From Sulfurimonas sp. (GTDB lineage: Bacteria > Campylobacterota > Campylobacteria > Campylobacterales > Sulfurimonadaceae): 7,158 nucleotides of DNA. Made by a program: the position numbers and the translations under genes. Below the pieces are notes generated by a model. The model did not search any database. It saw only the letters and a list, made by a program, of their open reading frames with translations, and had not been told where the DNA came from. The DNA lies in contig QNZR01000240.1 of the NCBI GenBank assembly GCA_003978475.1, positions 1 to 7,158 of the forward strand. The letters run 5' to 3'. This document shows positions 5,046 through 7,158 of this stretch, piece by piece (position 1 is the stretch's first letter; every line of letters starts with the position of its first letter).

Positions 5046-5960
5046 ATGATGGATTTTCACACCTACATACACGCCGTTGGAACCGGACATAAAGGCAATC
5101 GCGATCTCAGCTATGAAGAGAGTTGCGATATGATGCAGCAACTCTTAGAGCAACATATCCATCCCGAACAGATCGCTGCTTTTTTATTGGGCTGGCGCAT
5201 GAAACCTGAAACCATTGAAGAATTTCGCGGAGCTCTTCACACACTACAGCGCTACACAATAGCTTCACCCATAGAAAACTCTCTGGAACTGGGCTACCCC
5301 TTTGACGGCAAATGCAACAATCCCTATCTGTTTCCATTAACGGCAGCGCATCTGCAACAAGAGCTCAATCTTATTGTTACGGGTGATGTATGGCAACCGG
5401 CAAAAGGAGGCGTCACTACCCAGGAGATCTGCCGGCATGTTACGCTCTCTCATAATCTTTACTATTTTGATCGAAAAACCTATTGCCCCGCGCTACACTC
5501 CCTAAGCAGGATTCGCCAACGTCTGGGCTTGCGAAGTGGGTTAAACACTCTGGAAAAACTTCCCAATGTTGCCCAAAGTGACACCGCACTTATCGGCGTA
5601 TTCCATAAACCTTATGTTACTAAATACATTGATATTTTTGCCTCACATTACACACGTTTCGCACTACTGCAAGGCAATGAAGGGACTCCGGAACTTTTTA
5701 GCAAATCTCGTTTATGGATTGTGGAAAACCATCACGTTAGCGAGTATCTTGTTGACCCGAAACGTTATGGTATTGACTACCGACGCTCCCGGGAGAAGAT
5801 TGATGTGAACAGTTCTCTCAACCAGCTGAAAAAACCCAAAAAGGAGCTACGGGAACTTGCCGCCTTAAACGCGGCAATGCTGCTGTTTATTGCCAAAAAA
5901 TTCTCCACTATTGATGATGCCTTTGCGCATCTTCAACACCTTGATGCATCCGAAGCGTAA
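5046..5960 (+). CDS. Degenerate anthranilate phosphoribosyltransferase-like protein (glycosyltransferase family 3, TrpD2/YbiB type)
   Basis: This 304-residue protein has the fold order of TrpD-like enzymes. It has an N-terminal helical domain (YEESCDMMQQLLEQHIHPEQ and FLLGWRMKPETIEEFRGALH, about 23-65), a nucleotide-fold core, and a C-terminal helix (AALNAAMLLFIAKKFSTIDD, 272-291) like TrpD's closing segment. The catalytic PRPP loop GTGGD is absent; its place is taken by GYPFDGKCNNPYLFPLTAAH (83-102), closer to the SYNGAR...NLTPLLA region of TrpD2/YbiB proteins. LGLRSGLNTLEKLP and LLQGNEGTPEL also match that group. E. coli YbiB is reported to bind nucleic acid and lacks TrpD activity, so a role in tryptophan synthesis is unlikely. 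Two adjacent ATGs (5046, 5049) follow a purine-rich AAAGAGAG; either may start translation. It is divergent from the Crp/Fnr gene and ends 4 bp from the convergent chemoreceptor gene. Confidence 0.7.
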   Translation: MMDFHTYIHAVGTGHKGNRDLSYEESCDMMQQLLEQHIHPEQIAAFLLGWRMKPETIEEFRGALHTLQRYTIASPIENSLELGYPFDGKCNNPYLFPLTAAHLQQELNLIVTGDVWQPAKGGVTTQEICRHVTLSHNLYYFDRKTYCPALHSLSRIRQRLGLRSGLNTLEKLPNVAQSDTALIGVFHKPYVTKYIDIFASHYTRFALLQGNEGTPELFSKSRLWIVENHHVSEYLVDPKRYGIDYRRSREKIDVNSSLNQLKKPKKELRELAALNAAMLLFIAKKFSTIDDAFAHLQHLDASEA

Positions 5961-5964
5961 CACA

Positions 5965-7056
5965 TTACTTTCGGTGATTGACAAAACTGTGATATAAGAC
6001 TTCAAATCCTGCTTCACTGGACTGTTCTACCATACTCATCAGCTCTGTTGCTTTGGCAAACTCCCCTTTTTTCCATGCTTCTATGGCTTCTTTTGTCTTT
6101 TGATGCACCGCATTATGATGTGAGATTAAGCTTGATACGGCGGTGGTGTCATCTTTAATTTTTTCTTTATTAGCATGAAACCATGTCGCAAATCGGCAGC
6201 TGTTTTCATCAATAATGTTAGGGTTGTCATCAGAAATAAAAACATTATAGCCCAGAAGTTTAAAAAGAATATGGTCAAGCTTTCCGGTACCGATGCCTAC
6301 TTCATTCGTAATATTTTGTGTAATATCACGAATACGCTGGGAATTGGAAATCACAAAATTCAGCTCTTCAAAAAATGAGGAAAATTTGGAACTCATGCTC
6401 TCACTGTTGTTTCGAAACGTTTCAGCAACATCTTGAATTTCCGACGTATTTTGCTTTAATTGACCAATACTGATTTCAACCTCCTGCGTTGCTTTTTGCG
6501 TACGTTCTGCCAGTTTTCTTACCTCATCGGCGACCACGGCAAATCCACGACCATGTTCCCCGGCACGGGCAGCTTCAATAGCGGCATTAAGAGCTAGCAG
6601 ATTGGTCTGATCCGAAATATCTTTAATTAAATCAATAATATTTCCAATTGAGGTAACACTCTCATTTAGAGCTGAAGCGCCACTGTCGAGATTGACGGTC
6701 TCTTGCGTAATTTCTTCAATGGAATGGTTGATACTTTGGCTCTCCTGTTGCACAATATCAATACGCTTGGATGTTTTATTATTAAGTTCCTGTGCTTCAT
6801 TAAGCTGCTCAACTGCAGACTCCATAATGGTTAAGGTAAACGATACACCGCTTTGATACGATTTCAACAGGAGCTGTACAACATGACGAAGCGCCTTGTC
6901 TTTATCATGAGAATCCTGAGATTCCTGAGTCATATAGTTATCTTGTCGGTTTTGCTCCTGTCGCAATGCCTCTATTTCCGATTCAAGCTCTCTGTTTCGC
7001 TGTTCCAACTCTGCAATTCTGCTCTGTTCTTTGGATGAACCGCCAAAAATACCCAT
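5965..7056 (-). CDS. Soluble methyl-accepting chemotaxis protein with C-terminal CZB zinc-binding domain
   Basis: This is a 363-residue cytoplasmic chemoreceptor that should signal to CheA/CheW. No transmembrane segment is present. Residues about 9-45 form a charged coiled coil (IAELEQRNRELESEIEALRQ). The MCP signalling helices follow, with the conserved hairpin tip at about 147-186 (ISDQTNLLALNAAIEAARAG, then EHGRGFAVVADEVRKLAERT). The C-terminal CZB (chemoreceptor zinc-binding) domain has its expected ligands: His262 (KLDHILFK), Cys287 (SCRFATWF), and His314/His318 (HHNAVH). The usual Gly of the C-R-F-G-x-W motif is Ala here. CZB receptors sense zinc or hypochlorous acid in studied cases. 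I choose ATG at 7056, as AGGGG stands 6 nt upstream; an in-frame TTG at 7077 would add 7 residues without a ribosome site. The gene appears monocistronic. Confidence 0.93.
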   Translation of the reverse strand: MGIFGGSSKEQSRIAELEQRNRELESEIEALRQEQNRQDNYMTQESQDSHDKDKALRHVVQLLLKSYQSGVSFTLTIMESAVEQLNEAQELNNKTSKRIDIVQQESQSINHSIEEITQETVNLDSGASALNESVTSIGNIIDLIKDISDQTNLLALNAAIEAARAGEHGRGFAVVADEVRKLAERTQKATQEVEISIGQLKQNTSEIQDVAETFRNNSESMSSKFSSFFEELNFVISNSQRIRDITQNITNEVGIGTGKLDHILFKLLGYNVFISDDNPNIIDENSCRFATWFHANKEKIKDDTTAVSSLISHHNAVHQKTKEAIEAWKKGEFAKATELMSMVEQSSEAGFEVLYHSFVNHRK

Positions 7057-7062
7057 ATACAA

Positions 7063-7067
7063 CCCCT
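7063..7067 (-). promoter_or_regulatory. Ribosome binding site deciding the chemoreceptor start
   Basis: AGGGG on the minus strand is followed by TTGTAT and ATG at 7056. It would be inside the coding region if TTG at 7077 were used. Confidence 0.65.
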
Positions 7068-7088
7068 GATAATTCAATTTAAAAAATC

Positions 7089-7094
7089 ATTATA
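7089..7094 (-). promoter_or_regulatory. Candidate extended -10 of the chemoreceptor gene
   Basis: The minus strand reads ATATGATATAATGATT: a consensus TATAAT with TG one base before it (TGA-TATAAT). The predicted start near 7082 gives a leader of about 25 nt with the AGGGG ribosome site. The -35 region is A/T-rich without a consensus hexamer, common in Campylobacterota promoters. The remaining bases to 7158 show nothing else I can name. Confidence 0.5.
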
Positions 7095-7158
7095 TCATAT
7101 TTTTTACCTAAAATATTCCTATACCCTCGTTATGATGCTACCTTGCCAAATAGATCTC

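Noticed and set aside
5046..5960. Functional trpD for tryptophan synthesis
   Set aside because: The GTGGD PRPP loop is absent and no other trp genes are nearby.

Overview
The window looks like chromosomal DNA of a denitrifying bacterium, most likely a Campylobacterota member of the Sulfurimonas/Sulfuricurvum/Sulfurovum type. This placement is inference. It rests on moderate-to-low G+C, compact gene packing, a nirJ-nirF-nirE heme d1 block, a cysteine-poor Crp/Fnr regulator, a degenerate TrpD2-like protein and a soluble chemoreceptor with a C-terminal zinc-binding domain. No rRNA, tRNA, CRISPR array, insertion sequence or phage gene is visible.

Layout. (1) Positions 3-2919, + strand: three translationally coupled genes (ATGA overlaps at both junctions) for heme d1 synthesis: a radical SAM protein NirJ (N-terminus cut by the window edge), the exported beta-propeller NirF, and the uroporphyrinogen-III C-methyltransferase NirE/CobA. 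NirE makes precorrin-2, the committed tetrapyrrole precursor. NirJ acts on the two propionate side chains, and NirF acts late in the periplasm. The product is the cofactor of cytochrome cd1 nitrite reductase, whose gene is not in the window. (2) Positions 2956-3858, - strand: a two-gene operon of a 64-residue membrane protein followed by an exported Sel1-repeat protein. (3) Positions 3963-4271, + strand: a small lipoprotein, divergent from the operon. (4) Positions 4290-4928, - strand: a Crp/Fnr-family regulator. (5) Positions 5046-5960, + strand: a degenerate TrpD/glycosyltransferase-family-3 protein, divergent from the regulator. (6) Positions 5965-7056, - strand: a soluble methyl-accepting chemotaxis protein with a CZB domain.

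The most interesting regulatory signal is a near-perfect FNR/DNR-type site (TTGAT-N4-CTCAA, 3925-3938) between the membrane-protein operon and the lipoprotein. It sits about 41 bp upstream of the start site predicted from a TATAAT on the minus strand, which is the classical class II activator position. The regulator encoded about 1 kb away carries the E-x-x-S-R recognition helix that reads TTGAT. It lacks both the Fe-S cysteines of FNR and the cAMP-contacting Arg of CRP, which suggests a DNR/NnrR-like sensor that could link the heme d1 genes with these small envelope genes. This link is inferred from sequence alone.

Intergenic gaps are all short (maximum about 117 bp), and three convergent gene pairs are separated by only 36, 18 and 4 bp with no obvious intrinsic terminator. 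I see no wholly new system. The uncharacterised parts worth attention are the membrane protein/Sel1 pair, the lipoprotein, and the TrpD2-like protein beside the regulator.
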